Source of the DNA: Candidatus Fermentibacterota bacterium
Lineage (GTDB): Bacteria; Fermentibacterota; Fermentibacteria; Fermentibacterales; JCC-6
Direction of reading: 5' to 3'
DNA: 59,965 nt
NCBI GenBank assembly: GCA_030592645.1
Contig: JAUVIR010000008.1
Span: 1-59,965 of the forward strand
Part shown: positions 44,753 to 53,531 of the stretch, piece after piece
How the letters are laid out: every line of letters begins with the position of its first letter
Numbering within the stretch: the first letter of the stretch is position 1
Position numbers and translations under genes: made by a program
The notes under the pieces: model-generated
Databases searched by the model: none
What the model was told of the DNA's origin: nothing
The model's input: the letters and a program-made list of their open reading frames with translations, nothing else

Positions 44753-47700
44753 CTAATACCTTATGGTGTAATGCAGCTCGACGGTTGGCTCGAGATATCC
44801 GTGTATGGTGGTTCTGCTGGTTCCCTCAGCGTAGAAATCAGGACTGAAAAGGTACTGGACGCTGACAGTTCCAGGATCGGCAGAGAATACATCGTCTTTG
44901 TACGAAACGTAAAGATCGGGCAGTACATACTTTCCAACATTGAGTACAAGGCTCGTCGTATCGGAAAGCAGCTCCGGTGAAATCTCGAATGTATCAAGGC
45001 CGATCTCATGCCTGAGATTCCGGGCAAGAAGGCTTCCCAGCATAGTCTGGGCTACATTCTCAACTTCGGATCTGATAGAACTTGAATTCATCTGCTGCAT
45101 CTCGCCGTAGGTCAGTCCTACTGCCAGCAGTGTAAGAATATCCTCCTGCGCTACCTGGCCGGATGGACCCTGGCAGGAGAGGGAGATATCAAGATTCTCC
45201 AGATCTCCGGAAATGACAATTGTAATTACGTATTCCTCGTGGCTTATCATGCTGCGCACCCTGGTTTCGGCTGTTACGTTCAACTGCATGACCGGAGGAT
45301 TGCCCTGTATGATATTCACCCTTCCTTCAGTTATCTGGAAATCCCTCTGAAGCAGAGTGATCCTGCCTCTTACCGCCGATACATATCCGTTCACTGTCGG
45401 CTCTCGCTCAAGCGTGAATATCCTTAGTTTCAGAGCCATCTCGATATCCGCGAAGTTCGTTCTGAACCAGAGATCCCCTGTCCCGGCCACATCAATGGAG
45501 AGATCGAATGGAAGCTCCCCTGAACCACTGGACGAGGAGGAACTGACCGGTTGAGGAATACCCACCGCACCCTCTATAATCTTAATCTGCCCCGACAGGA
45601 CAGGTCTTTCTTCCAGTCCGTTTCCACTTGATGAAAGCCCTCCTGAGCAGATGACAGCTCCCATTCCCGGTATGGCGATCTCCATATCTGACAGTGTGGA
45701 ATTGAGAGTGTAACTGCCTAATTCAAAGGGGATCAGACTTACGATATCAGCATACCAGCTTGAGGAAAAGTTTCCAGTGCTCTCACTGCCGGAACCAAGC
45801 GTAAGCCTGGCGTTGTATCCCCTTTGGGTAGTGTCGGGATAATTCATGTAGAAATTCACATTCGGCAGTTCTATTCCAAGCACGGTTATATACAGCCGGT
45901 TTATCCTTGCTGACGCTTGAATCTCCAGAGAATAATCCTCGGAATTCTTCTCGTACTCGATCCTCGCAGAAACACTTGCCCCCATGGTTTTCACGGGTGA
46001 CGGCAGAATATAGAAAAGCCAGTCACCTATATCGTTAACCTCAAGCTCAAGCCATTGGATCTTATCAAATAGAAGAGCAGCATCGGTTCCGGCCCAGACA
46101 TCAACGGCTCTCATCTGAAGACCGGATCTGACACCATCATGCCACGCGTATATCCCGTTCACATTGAAAGCATTGTTCTGTGCGGAAATATCAAGTGTTA
46201 TGCTGTCCATCCTGAACTGACCGTAAACCGGATCCGATATCTGTCCAATCAGGGAGCCGTGAACACCGGATGTATCGCTGAGATAGGATAATCTGAAGTT
46301 ACCGACCCCCGACATATCTGCAGGTAAGCCGGAGAAGGTACTGAATGAACTGAGATCGAAGTTTACAATATCAGCGTGCATTTCCATTTTTTCTGCGCTT
46401 AGCATCCCGGACATGGCAAAATCTCCCACTGGAGGGTCGAGCCAGAGAGTGTCCAGGGTTATCGTACCGTTTTCAGTGAATCCTGACAATCCTCCGGATG
46501 TGATCACTCTCAGCTTGGAGTGGGTAGCCCTTATCTCCTCTACACTGAAAGAGGTTGTATCACCTTTCCCTACTTCTATTTCAGCCGTATACAGCCGGTC
46601 AGCTGAACCGGCAAGAGTTAACCCGTCTATTCTGATGCCGTACTCATCAAGCTTGATGTCCGCTGTTGTGTGGAAAACGTCGGAGAGTACTCTGAGGCTG
46701 TCTATCAGAAGGGATGCGTCTGCAGACAGGGAGGAACCTGCGATGCCGAATGTTCCCTCCAGGGATGCAGTGTCAGCCTCCACCCCTTCCGCTTTGAAAC
46801 CAAGGACTTCAATACCGCCATCGAAACTCGCTCCGAATGGAATCCCGGCGATGATGTTCCTTGTCGAGTAATTAAGGGTACCGTCAACGGATACCCTTTC
46901 GGCTGACATCCCCTCCACTTCAAGCCCTCTGACTCCCGCGCTGCCTCGTATATTCATGCCGAATCCGCTGCCGCTTCCGCTCAATGAGAAGTACGCGGAG
47001 GTTATATCGGGACAAACATCCAGGCAGTATTGCCTGAAAAATGCAAGATCTCTCACCTCACCATCAGCCTGCAGTATCCAGGATTCAGGAATCCATCCCG
47101 ATCCGAGATACCCGCTGCCGGTGAACGAAGCATTCCCGCTGCTGCTGCCCACCGACCCTTCCAGGCTGAAGGAATTATCTTGCAGAACCGCACCGACATG
47201 AAGCGTTGAAAGATCGATAATTTCCGAATATGATTCCGAGATATCGACTGTCACTGAGCCGTACAGACCGGAGTATCCGGTTCCTCTGCCCCGGGCATGA
47301 ACAGAACCGGTAATACCGGTAGCCCAAAAGTGTGCCAGGTATTCAGAAACATCAGTATTCATCATGTTCAGATCTAACGCTGCACTCCATTCAAGAGATT
47401 CAATGTTGAATGCTCCGTCAAAGTATAATTCGGCATCATCCGTCACAAGATGCAGATTCCGAACGCTGATATCCTGAAGATCGGCTTTCAGTGTATCCAC
47501 TTCAAAGGACGCTTCGGTTCCGAAAAGAACAGCTCGAATGCTCGTCAGTTCAAGTTCCGCCTGGAGATCGGGCAGCCTGCTATTTATTCTGCCCTCAATA
47601 AGGATAGACAGATCAACTGGTACATCATAGGATGAAGTCCCGGCTATTCCTGAAAACTCGACATTCAGAGTTTCCTCCGGGCCGGACAGGGTTCCGGTAA

Positions 47701-48361
47701 CGAACAGTGAACCGGGGGCGGCGATTCCGGTGAATTCATCTGCAGTGACATAACCATTATCCATTCGCAGAAGCCCGTATCCGCGTATACTGCCGAAACC
47801 AGGCAGATAGACTCCAGCAGAATCAACATTCAGTAATATTCCGGGAATTCTATCAATTGAAGTGCTGATGTGCATGGAATCAACAATAATGCAACCGGAT
47901 TCAGTAATTATACCGTAGCGAAGAGACATCCTGTCAGTGCTGGCTGCTACCCCCATGTCGATATTATCGAGGATGGTCAGGAGAGCAATCGGCTCTTCAT
48001 CCGACAGGTGCGTTTCCGGAGCGAGCTGAATACTGAGGCTGTCGACCAGTATCTGATCGACATGACCGTCAACCAGGTAATAAAGAAGATTGCCGCCTAT
48101 CTGAATGGAAGCTGCAGTAACCACCAGACCTTCGATATCAGTGACTATTACCGTGTCTGCTGAAGTACTCCAGAAGATATCGGTACGCAGCCCTCGAAAG
48201 GCGATTGTAATATTGTCATCCGACACAAAGCTGCCGATTATGTTTCCGGGAACATCCCCTAAAAACCCTGTGGCCAGGAGAATGTAGAATGAGAGCGCAA
48301 ACAGTACAAACCCAAACACTATCAGCCTGAACCAGCGGCTGACCCAACGCTTTCTGCTCAA
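44753..48361 (-). CDS. tamB: TamB-like translocation and assembly module protein
   Basis: 1202 residues, TTG start with GGAGG 7 bases upstream. One N-terminal membrane anchor (LIVFGFVLFALSFYILLATGFLG) is followed by a very long beta-rich body of AsmA/TamB type. The C-terminal DUF490 domain has VNGYVSAVRGRITLLQRDFQ, ITEGRVNIIQGNPPVMQLN, GPSGQVAQEDILTLLAVGLT and, near the end, VGKYVLPDLYVSYK. It spans the periplasm as a beta groove and supports outer-membrane protein assembly or lipid transport. It lies 27 bases after the TamA-like gene, its expected partner. Confidence 0.9.
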   Translation of the reverse strand: MSRKRWVSRWFRLIVFGFVLFALSFYILLATGFLGDVPGNIIGSFVSDDNITIAFRGLRTDIFWSTSADTVIVTDIEGLVVTAASIQIGGNLLYYLVDGHVDQILVDSLSIQLAPETHLSDEEPIALLTILDNIDMGVAASTDRMSLRYGIITESGCIIVDSMHISTSIDRIPGILLNVDSAGVYLPGFGSIRGYGLLRMDNGYVTADEFTGIAAPGSLFVTGTLSGPEETLNVEFSGIAGTSSYDVPVDLSILIEGRINSRLPDLQAELELTSIRAVLFGTEASFEVDTLKADLQDISVRNLHLVTDDAELYFDGAFNIESLEWSAALDLNMMNTDVSEYLAHFWATGITGSVHARGRGTGYSGLYGSVTVDISESYSEIIDLSTLHVGAVLQDNSFSLEGSVGSSSGNASFTGSGYLGSGWIPESWILQADGEVRDLAFFRQYCLDVCPDITSAYFSLSGSGSGFGMNIRGSAGVRGLEVEGMSAERVSVDGTLNYSTRNIIAGIPFGASFDGGIEVLGFKAEGVEADTASLEGTFGIAGSSLSADASLLIDSLRVLSDVFHTTADIKLDEYGIRIDGLTLAGSADRLYTAEIEVGKGDTTSFSVEEIRATHSKLRVITSGGLSGFTENGTITLDTLWLDPPVGDFAMSGMLSAEKMEMHADIVNFDLSSFSTFSGLPADMSGVGNFRLSYLSDTSGVHGSLIGQISDPVYGQFRMDSITLDISAQNNAFNVNGIYAWHDGVRSGLQMRAVDVWAGTDAALLFDKIQWLELEVNDIGDWLFYILPSPVKTMGASVSARIEYEKNSEDYSLEIQASARINRLYITVLGIELPNVNFYMNYPDTTQRGYNARLTLGSGSESTGNFSSSWYADIVSLIPFELGSYTLNSTLSDMEIAIPGMGAVICSGGLSSSGNGLEERPVLSGQIKIIEGAVGIPQPVSSSSSSGSGELPFDLSIDVAGTGDLWFRTNFADIEMALKLRIFTLEREPTVNGYVSAVRGRITLLQRDFQITEGRVNIIQGNPPVMQLNVTAETRVRSMISHEEYVITIVISGDLENLDISLSCQGPSGQVAQEDILTLLAVGLTYGEMQQMNSSSIRSEVENVAQTMLGSLLARNLRHEIGLDTFEISPELLSDTTSLVLNVGKYVLPDLYVSYKDDVFSADPGTVSVQYLFSPDFYAEGTSRTTIHGYLEPTVELHYTIRY

Positions 48362-48388
48362 AGGAGAACCTCCGGGAAACTCAATACC

Positions 48389-50131
48389 CTAGAAAGCATG
48401 GCCTATCCCGATATATATCTTTCCTCTCTTGAGGGAATTCCTCCAGGTAGGCGCGAAACCATAATCAAGCCTTATAGGGCCGAAGAGTGTATGGTAGCGG
48501 AGTCCGAATCCTGTACCGAAGCCTGCCGTCTCGAAATCAACCTCTTCGAACGAGTTCCAGAGCCCGCCCGCATCTGTAAACAGAACAACTCCGAAATTTC
48601 CGATTATCCGAACGCGGATCTCGAAATTTCCAAGAACTTCGAGCCGTCCTCCTATGGGGTTTCCCTCATCATCCTTAGGACCCAGTGAATTGAATGGATA
48701 ACCCCTCACTGTTGTTCCTCCTCCAAGGTAGAACCTGTCGTCCGGAGGTACGGTAGTATCATCACCGTAGGGAAACGAACCCCCGAGCTTCAGGCGGGAG
48801 GCCAGAATAAAATCTTCATTCAGCGGAAAGTAGAGCCTTCCTTCAGTGAAGGCACTGTAGTAATCACTGCCGCCCAGAAACCCTCCTGACAGCTTCCCCC
48901 CCGCCATCATCCAGTGTCCCCGCAGAGGATCAAGAAGTGGACTTCTTGTATCGTGCGAAATAGTTGATGTGATACTGGAAGTTGTCCGCCAGTCGGTAGT
49001 GGTGAAACTGCTGTCCGCCCATTCGTTGTACTTCTCGTACTCGAGGCTGTAACCGATAGTGAATTTCAGATGATCGGTGATGTCTCTTGCGAATGTGGAC
49101 GTTATTGAATAACTTCGCAGCCTGATACCTGGTGTGAAAAGGTAGAGATAGCCCAGTTTCAGCTGCCATTTCCATCTTGTTGACAGGAACCATGGCTCCT
49201 CGTAAATGATCTCAGGTTTCAGCATTCGACCATCCCTTGAACCGAAATATTCCATCATGTACATGCCGATGGACAGCCTCTGATTGTTCCCCATGATATT
49301 GGGATGAAGCCAGGTGACGCTTCCGAACATGGCCGACGGAGATACGTAACCGGTACCCAGATCCACTCTTTTGTATCTGCTCTCACTTAACGAAATATCA
49401 AGGTCTACGATACTGCTGTCATTCTCGATCGGGTTGTAGGTAAATCTTACATCCTGGAACAGGCCAAGTCCGTAGATATTGCTGACAGACTGTCTGAGCA
49501 GTTCCATGTTCAGGGAATCACCGGGCTGGATCAGTACTTCTCTTGTAATGACCGTTTCTCGGATAGTTTCCAGTCCTGCAACGGAAACATCGCCGAGGAA
49601 TACCTGTTCATTCTCATCAATATTGCATTCCACTGCCCTGTATCCGGTTTCACTATCTACTTCGCTTATGCTCAGAAGATTAATGCTGATGGATGAATTG
49701 ATGTAGCCTCTTTCATTGTACAGATCGAGTATGGAATTCTTGAAGGAAAGTGTATCTACGGGTGTTATAGGCTCGCCCGGGACTCCCGGATAAAGCGAAG
49801 CCAGAGAATCGGCGGTAAAAACTACAGCACCATTGAAAACGAGACCGGAGAGAAGACTTCTTACCCCGGCTTCGACCGAAATTCTCACCATATCTGTCTC
49901 ATCATCCCAGAGAGGCCACTGGACGGTCACAACAGCATCAAGGTAGCCAATATCGTTCAGGTTTGCAATGATACCGTCTCTCACCTGTACCGGTGTTATC
50001 CGAAGAAGGGATGCCCCTTCTTCAAGCCCTGTTCCGCTTAGAAGTTTATGTTCGGATACGGGAAATTCCCCGTATACGTATATGGAATCAACTACAGGTT
50101 CGGTGAAATCTCCATACACGAATGAAGACAT
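48389..50131 (-). CDS. tamA: BamA/TamA family outer-membrane assembly protein
   Basis: 580 residues from the first in-frame ATG (50131). Two or three POTRA domains (about 10-240; VDSIYVYGEFPVSEHKLLSG, then VFLGDVSVAGLETIRETVI) precede a 16-strand barrel of the Omp85 type. The barrel has the RFYLGGGTTVRGYPFNSLGP motif (VRGF/Y) and ends in FGPIRLDYGFAP ... YIGIGHAF. It has no signal peptide from this start. Reading upstream in frame to ATC 50168-50170 adds TRRLTPFLLVLF and makes a full signal peptide ending FVYG. Its place next to tamB suggests TamA rather than BamA. Confidence 0.88.
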   Translation of the reverse strand: MSSFVYGDFTEPVVDSIYVYGEFPVSEHKLLSGTGLEEGASLLRITPVQVRDGIIANLNDIGYLDAVVTVQWPLWDDETDMVRISVEAGVRSLLSGLVFNGAVVFTADSLASLYPGVPGEPITPVDTLSFKNSILDLYNERGYINSSISINLLSISEVDSETGYRAVECNIDENEQVFLGDVSVAGLETIRETVITREVLIQPGDSLNMELLRQSVSNIYGLGLFQDVRFTYNPIENDSSIVDLDISLSESRYKRVDLGTGYVSPSAMFGSVTWLHPNIMGNNQRLSIGMYMMEYFGSRDGRMLKPEIIYEEPWFLSTRWKWQLKLGYLYLFTPGIRLRSYSITSTFARDITDHLKFTIGYSLEYEKYNEWADSSFTTTDWRTTSSITSTISHDTRSPLLDPLRGHWMMAGGKLSGGFLGGSDYYSAFTEGRLYFPLNEDFILASRLKLGGSFPYGDDTTVPPDDRFYLGGGTTVRGYPFNSLGPKDDEGNPIGGRLEVLGNFEIRVRIIGNFGVVLFTDAGGLWNSFEEVDFETAGFGTGFGLRYHTLFGPIRLDYGFAPTWRNSLKRGKIYIGIGHAF

Positions 50132-50402
50132 GAACAGAACCAGCAGAAACGGTGTCAGCCTCCTCGTGATGAAAAAGCAATTCCTCGGTACGATATTGTT
50201 TCCTTTCAGGACATGAAAACCGGCAGCTCCCGCATACTATGCAGTCCTGCTGAGCAGGTATTCGGAAATATACAGACCAGCAAGTATAGTTCCACATATA
50301 CATCAAGCATAATTCCAAATACAGGGTGCGGGTTAGACAGTGGCGAAGCAGTATCTGGTGTTATTATCTTAGGCAGGAAATTCAAATGAAAAGGAGACAA
50401 CC
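50132..50402. other. Divergent intergenic region between tamA and DUF1576 genes
   Basis: About 270 bases with no recognisable gene. It contains the probable unannotated signal-peptide codons of tamA (50132-50170 on the minus strand) and AAGGAG at 50391-50396 on the plus strand. No clear promoter hexamers were identified for either gene. Confidence 0.4.
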
Positions 50403-50447
50403 ATAGTAGACCAGAACAAAACTCTGCTATTCCTGCTCATATTCATC

Positions 50448-51656
50448 ATGTTCTCTTTCATTGTCACCGGGATAGCCGCGGACGGAGCAGGCAAAGCCTT
50501 CAGCGGATTTCTGGACCTGCAGCTCAGCCCGGCGAGACTCATCAGTGATTTCATGTCCGCCAGCAGCGTCGGGGCCTCTTTTATAAATGCGGCGGCGGTC
50601 GGCGCTATTGGCCTGATACTTATTCTGTGGTCGAAAGTTCAGCTGTCCGGAGCAGCCTTTGCCGCTGTTTTCACTATGATGGGCTTTGCCCTGTTCGGCA
50701 AAACACCCGTCAATATTATCCCGATAATCATCGGAGTATATATCTCCGGAAGACTGGTCGGCAGGAGCTTCTCCGAATACATAATCATCGCCCTGTTCGG
50801 AACTGCCTTAGGACCGCTGGTCAGCCTGATCACGTGCGAACTTGGTCTTTCTGGATTATCTGCCATCGCGGTTGGGACAGCCGCAGGTATCGCTACCGGT
50901 TTCCTGCTTCCGGCAATTGCCGTATCCATGCTGCATTTCCACCAGGGATACAACCTTTACAATCTGGGTCTGTCATGCGGTTTTTTCGCCCTGTTCGCCG
51001 CAGCACTGATAAGGGCGGGAGGACATACTTTCGATACCCTGATGCTGTGGCATACTGAGGAGTCCCTGATACTGACATTACTGGTTCCCGTTCTATCCCT
51101 TGTTCTGATCCTGACGGGATTGCTGTCGGGCGGCATGAAGAGCCTGAAGGACCTTTTGGCCATTCAGAAGCACTCCGGCCGGCTTCCATCGGATTTCATG
51201 GATATGGAATCGATGGAGGGGGCTCTGCTTAATTCGGGTCTTATCGGGCTTGCCGGTTCTCTCTACATTCTGCTGATAGGCGGGGATCTCAACGGCCCTA
51301 CAATCGGAGGACTCCTGACTATCATGGGCTTCGGAGCATTCGGTACACATCTGAAGAATTCCTGGCCGGTCGTCCTTGGAGTTATCATCGCAACACTCCT
51401 CTTCGGCAAATCACTCACGGCGCCGGGCGCGATTCTCGCCGCTATCTTCTGTACCACCCTTGCGCCGCTGGCCGGGGCATTCGGAATCCTGACCGGTCTG
51501 ACAGCCGGCTTCATTCACCTGATACTGGTTCACCAGACCGGAGCGTGGCAGGGTGGTATGAATCTCTACAACAATGGTTTCGCAGGTGGTCTGACCGCGG
51601 CACTCATAGTTTCAGTTATTGCTTGGTATCGCTCCCGAAACTCTGACTTTAAATAG
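50448..51656 (+). CDS. DUF1576 membrane protein
   Basis: 402 residues from ATG 50448. It has about ten membrane helices and two similar halves: MMGFALFGKTPVNIIPIIIGVYISG and IMGFGAFGTHLKNSWPVVLGVIIATLLFG, each followed by A-L/I-F-x-T-x-L-x-P-L. This matches DUF1576, an uncharacterised family of transporter-like membrane proteins. The true start is probably upstream: AAGGAG (50391-50396) lies 6 bases before ATA (50403). That reading adds VDQNKTLLFLLIF and completes the first membrane helix. No ribosome site precedes ATG 50448. Confidence 0.85.
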   Translation: MFSFIVTGIAADGAGKAFSGFLDLQLSPARLISDFMSASSVGASFINAAAVGAIGLILILWSKVQLSGAAFAAVFTMMGFALFGKTPVNIIPIIIGVYISGRLVGRSFSEYIIIALFGTALGPLVSLITCELGLSGLSAIAVGTAAGIATGFLLPAIAVSMLHFHQGYNLYNLGLSCGFFALFAAALIRAGGHTFDTLMLWHTEESLILTLLVPVLSLVLILTGLLSGGMKSLKDLLAIQKHSGRLPSDFMDMESMEGALLNSGLIGLAGSLYILLIGGDLNGPTIGGLLTIMGFGAFGTHLKNSWPVVLGVIIATLLFGKSLTAPGAILAAIFCTTLAPLAGAFGILTGLTAGFIHLILVHQTGAWQGGMNLYNNGFAGGLTAALIVSVIAWYRSRNSDFK

Positions 51657-51678
51657 TGCACTAACGGAAGCAGCTAAA

Positions 51679-52065
51679 ATGAAAAGAAAAGAATTGATCC
51701 TCCATCTCATCGGCGAAGTATCGAATTACCTGTTGGAGAACAATCCGAAGCGGCTGGTCATCTCCCTCCATCAGGAGGAGGACGGGCTCCATCTCTCCGT
51801 CCTCGATGATAACCCTCACAGCGATGAGGAAATCGAAAATGTGGACCATGCTCTGAACAGCCCGAAAAGGCCGGAGCTGGCCGGTTATTACGGCGCCATG
51901 ACCGGTCACGATATGCTTGGTGCTTCCCGGCTTAATCTGCTCGGATGGCAGGTGAAACACTGTGATGTATCGAGAACACGCAACGGGATCAAAGTTGACA
52001 TCTGGCTTGGCGGTGATCGCTTTGAAAGTGACCAGTTCACGATACCGAAGAAAGACCAGGAATAG
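51679..52065 (+). CDS. Small cytoplasmic protein, possibly GHKL-ATPase-like
   Basis: 128 residues from ATG 51679 (GGAAG upstream). LILHLIGEVSNYLLENNPKR, then VISLHQEEDGLHLSVLDDNP, resembles the N-box and G1 box spacing of a small histidine-kinase-like ATPase domain. IKVDIWLGG near the end fits the final strand. The glycine-rich lid is not obvious, so this is tentative. It is 22 bases after the DUF1576 gene and 18 before the thiD-Nudix gene, in the same operon. Confidence 0.6.
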   Translation: MKRKELILHLIGEVSNYLLENNPKRLVISLHQEEDGLHLSVLDDNPHSDEEIENVDHALNSPKRPELAGYYGAMTGHDMLGASRLNLLGWQVKHCDVSRTRNGIKVDIWLGGDRFESDQFTIPKKDQE

Positions 52066-52083
52066 TTAAAGGTATTTTACAGC

Positions 52084-53388
52084 ATGAATAACGTTTTACT
52101 TTTTGTTGGCGGAACGGATCCCAGCGGCGGAGCAGGGCTGCCGGCGGATCTGAAAACAGCCTCAGCCCTTGGTTTCCATGGATGCCCGGCAGTCACAGCT
52201 CTTACAGTTCAGAACAGTGGAAACGTTCTATCATGGGAAGCTGTGGTTCCGGAAGTACTTATAAAACAGCTCAAAGCTGTGTGCGATGATGGTCCGGTAG
52301 CAGGTGTGAAGTCCGGGATGCTCGGAAGCACGGAGAACGCTTCCGTTCTTGCCGGATTCATAAGGGAGGAACTGAGGGGAATACCCTACGTTCTTGACCC
52401 GGTTCTTACCGCAGGAGGAGGCGGATCCCTGACAGGGAGCGGCATGGTTGACCTGCTGCGAGACGAGCTTCTGCCATTGTGCACTCTCTGCACTCCGAAT
52501 ATCGACGAAGCGGAAATCCTGTCCGGAATAGTAATTTCGAATACAGAGGATATGATAGAAGCCGGCAGGATCATTATCCGCATGGGCGCGAATGCAGTTC
52601 TGGTCAAGGGAGGACACCTTGCGGGGGATCCTGTGGACTTGCTGGTAACGAAAAATGATCGTACCAGGTTCAGCGGTTCCAGAATCACCGGAGATAACGT
52701 ACACGGCACCGGCTGCACCCTTGCCGCTGCAGCTGTATCTTTACTGGGCGCCGGGTTTCCCGTAGAATCTGCGGTTCGAGATGCCCGATTATTTGTAAGA
52801 AGGGTCATCTCCAGAAGGATCAGCAGGCTTCATGGCAACCTGCCGGGGCATTTCCCCGGTGCTGGTCCACTGCCTCCGGCGCCTGATGGAACTTCATTCT
52901 ACCTGCCGCCGGCATTCTGCTCAATGTGCGGTGAACCACTTGGTAAATCACCAGCAGAACACGGGCACCTTTTCTGCTCGCAGTGCGGATTCATCCACTA
53001 CAGGAACCCCCTCCCTGCCGTGGTTCTTCTGGTTCATGACTTTGAAAGAGTACTGCTCGTCCGAAGGGCAGTGCAGCCGAAAATGGGGATGCTGTCCCTT
53101 CCCGGGGGTTTTCTTGAAACGGGCGAAAGCCCTGAGGAATGCGGCCGTCGTGAGCTGATGGAGGAAACGGGTCTTCATGCGCGGGATAGCAGGCTGCTGG
53201 GCGTGGAAACCGATCTGACAGCCTATGGGGGGATTATCCTGACCGTACTGGAAGTAAAGGAATGGGAAGGTACTCTTCTGGCAGGGGATGATGCCTCTGA
53301 AGCTATGTGGTGCCCTATCCGGGAAGTTCCGGAACTTGCTTTCAGCGCACATAACAGACTTGTGGCAGAACTAATGAATACCCTGTAA
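52084..53388 (+). CDS. thiD: ThiD-Nudix fusion: hydroxymethylpyrimidine (phosphate) kinase plus zinc-ribbon Nudix hydrolase
   Basis: 434 residues. Residues 1-255 are a ThiD kinase: GGTDPSGGAGLPADLKTASA, then ALTVQN, VLDPVLTAGGGGSL, VKGGHL and HGTGCTLAAA. It phosphorylates HMP and HMP-P in thiamine synthesis. After a linker (about 256-285) comes a zinc ribbon (CSMCGEPL ... FCSQCGFIHY). A Nudix hydrolase (about 315-434) follows with the full box G-x5-E-x7-REL-x-EE-x-GL. The zinc ribbon-Nudix part resembles NudC-like or ADP-ribose-type enzymes. No thi genes are nearby. Confidence 0.88.
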   Translation: MNNVLLFVGGTDPSGGAGLPADLKTASALGFHGCPAVTALTVQNSGNVLSWEAVVPEVLIKQLKAVCDDGPVAGVKSGMLGSTENASVLAGFIREELRGIPYVLDPVLTAGGGGSLTGSGMVDLLRDELLPLCTLCTPNIDEAEILSGIVISNTEDMIEAGRIIIRMGANAVLVKGGHLAGDPVDLLVTKNDRTRFSGSRITGDNVHGTGCTLAAAAVSLLGAGFPVESAVRDARLFVRRVISRRISRLHGNLPGHFPGAGPLPPAPDGTSFYLPPAFCSMCGEPLGKSPAEHGHLFCSQCGFIHYRNPLPAVVLLVHDFERVLLVRRAVQPKMGMLSLPGGFLETGESPEECGRRELMEETGLHARDSRLLGVETDLTAYGGIILTVLEVKEWEGTLLAGDDASEAMWCPIREVPELAFSAHNRLVAELMNTL

Positions 53389-53402
53389 TCGGAGCAGGTT
53401 AC
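53348..53402 (+). repeat. Second junction repeat, left copy
   Basis: The end of the ThiD-Nudix gene (AHNRLVAELMNTL and stop) plus about 14 bases recur, diverged, at 54781-54842. An 11-base perfect core (ACAGACTTGTG) is shared. Confidence 0.6.
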
Positions 53403-53454
53403 AGTTTCGGTTAGTCAGATTCACCAGCACCAGCGAACGGAAATTCATTTGCTC

Positions 53455-53483
53455 TTGACTCGAATCCTGCAAGATACTATGTA
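53455..53483 (+). promoter_or_regulatory. Possible promoter of the DUF4143 ATPase gene
   Basis: TTGACT at 53455-53460 is followed after 17 bases by TATGTA at 53478-53483. The ATG is 49 bases further on. The -10 is weak. Confidence 0.3.
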
Positions 53484-53531
53484 AATCCCAGATTTAACTT
53501 TTATATTGCATAAGTAGACTTGAGGGTAATA

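Noticed and set aside
53450-53475. Sequence resembling a tRNA T-arm (CTCGAATCC)
   Set aside because: No matching acceptor stem, anticodon arm or D-arm could be folded around it.
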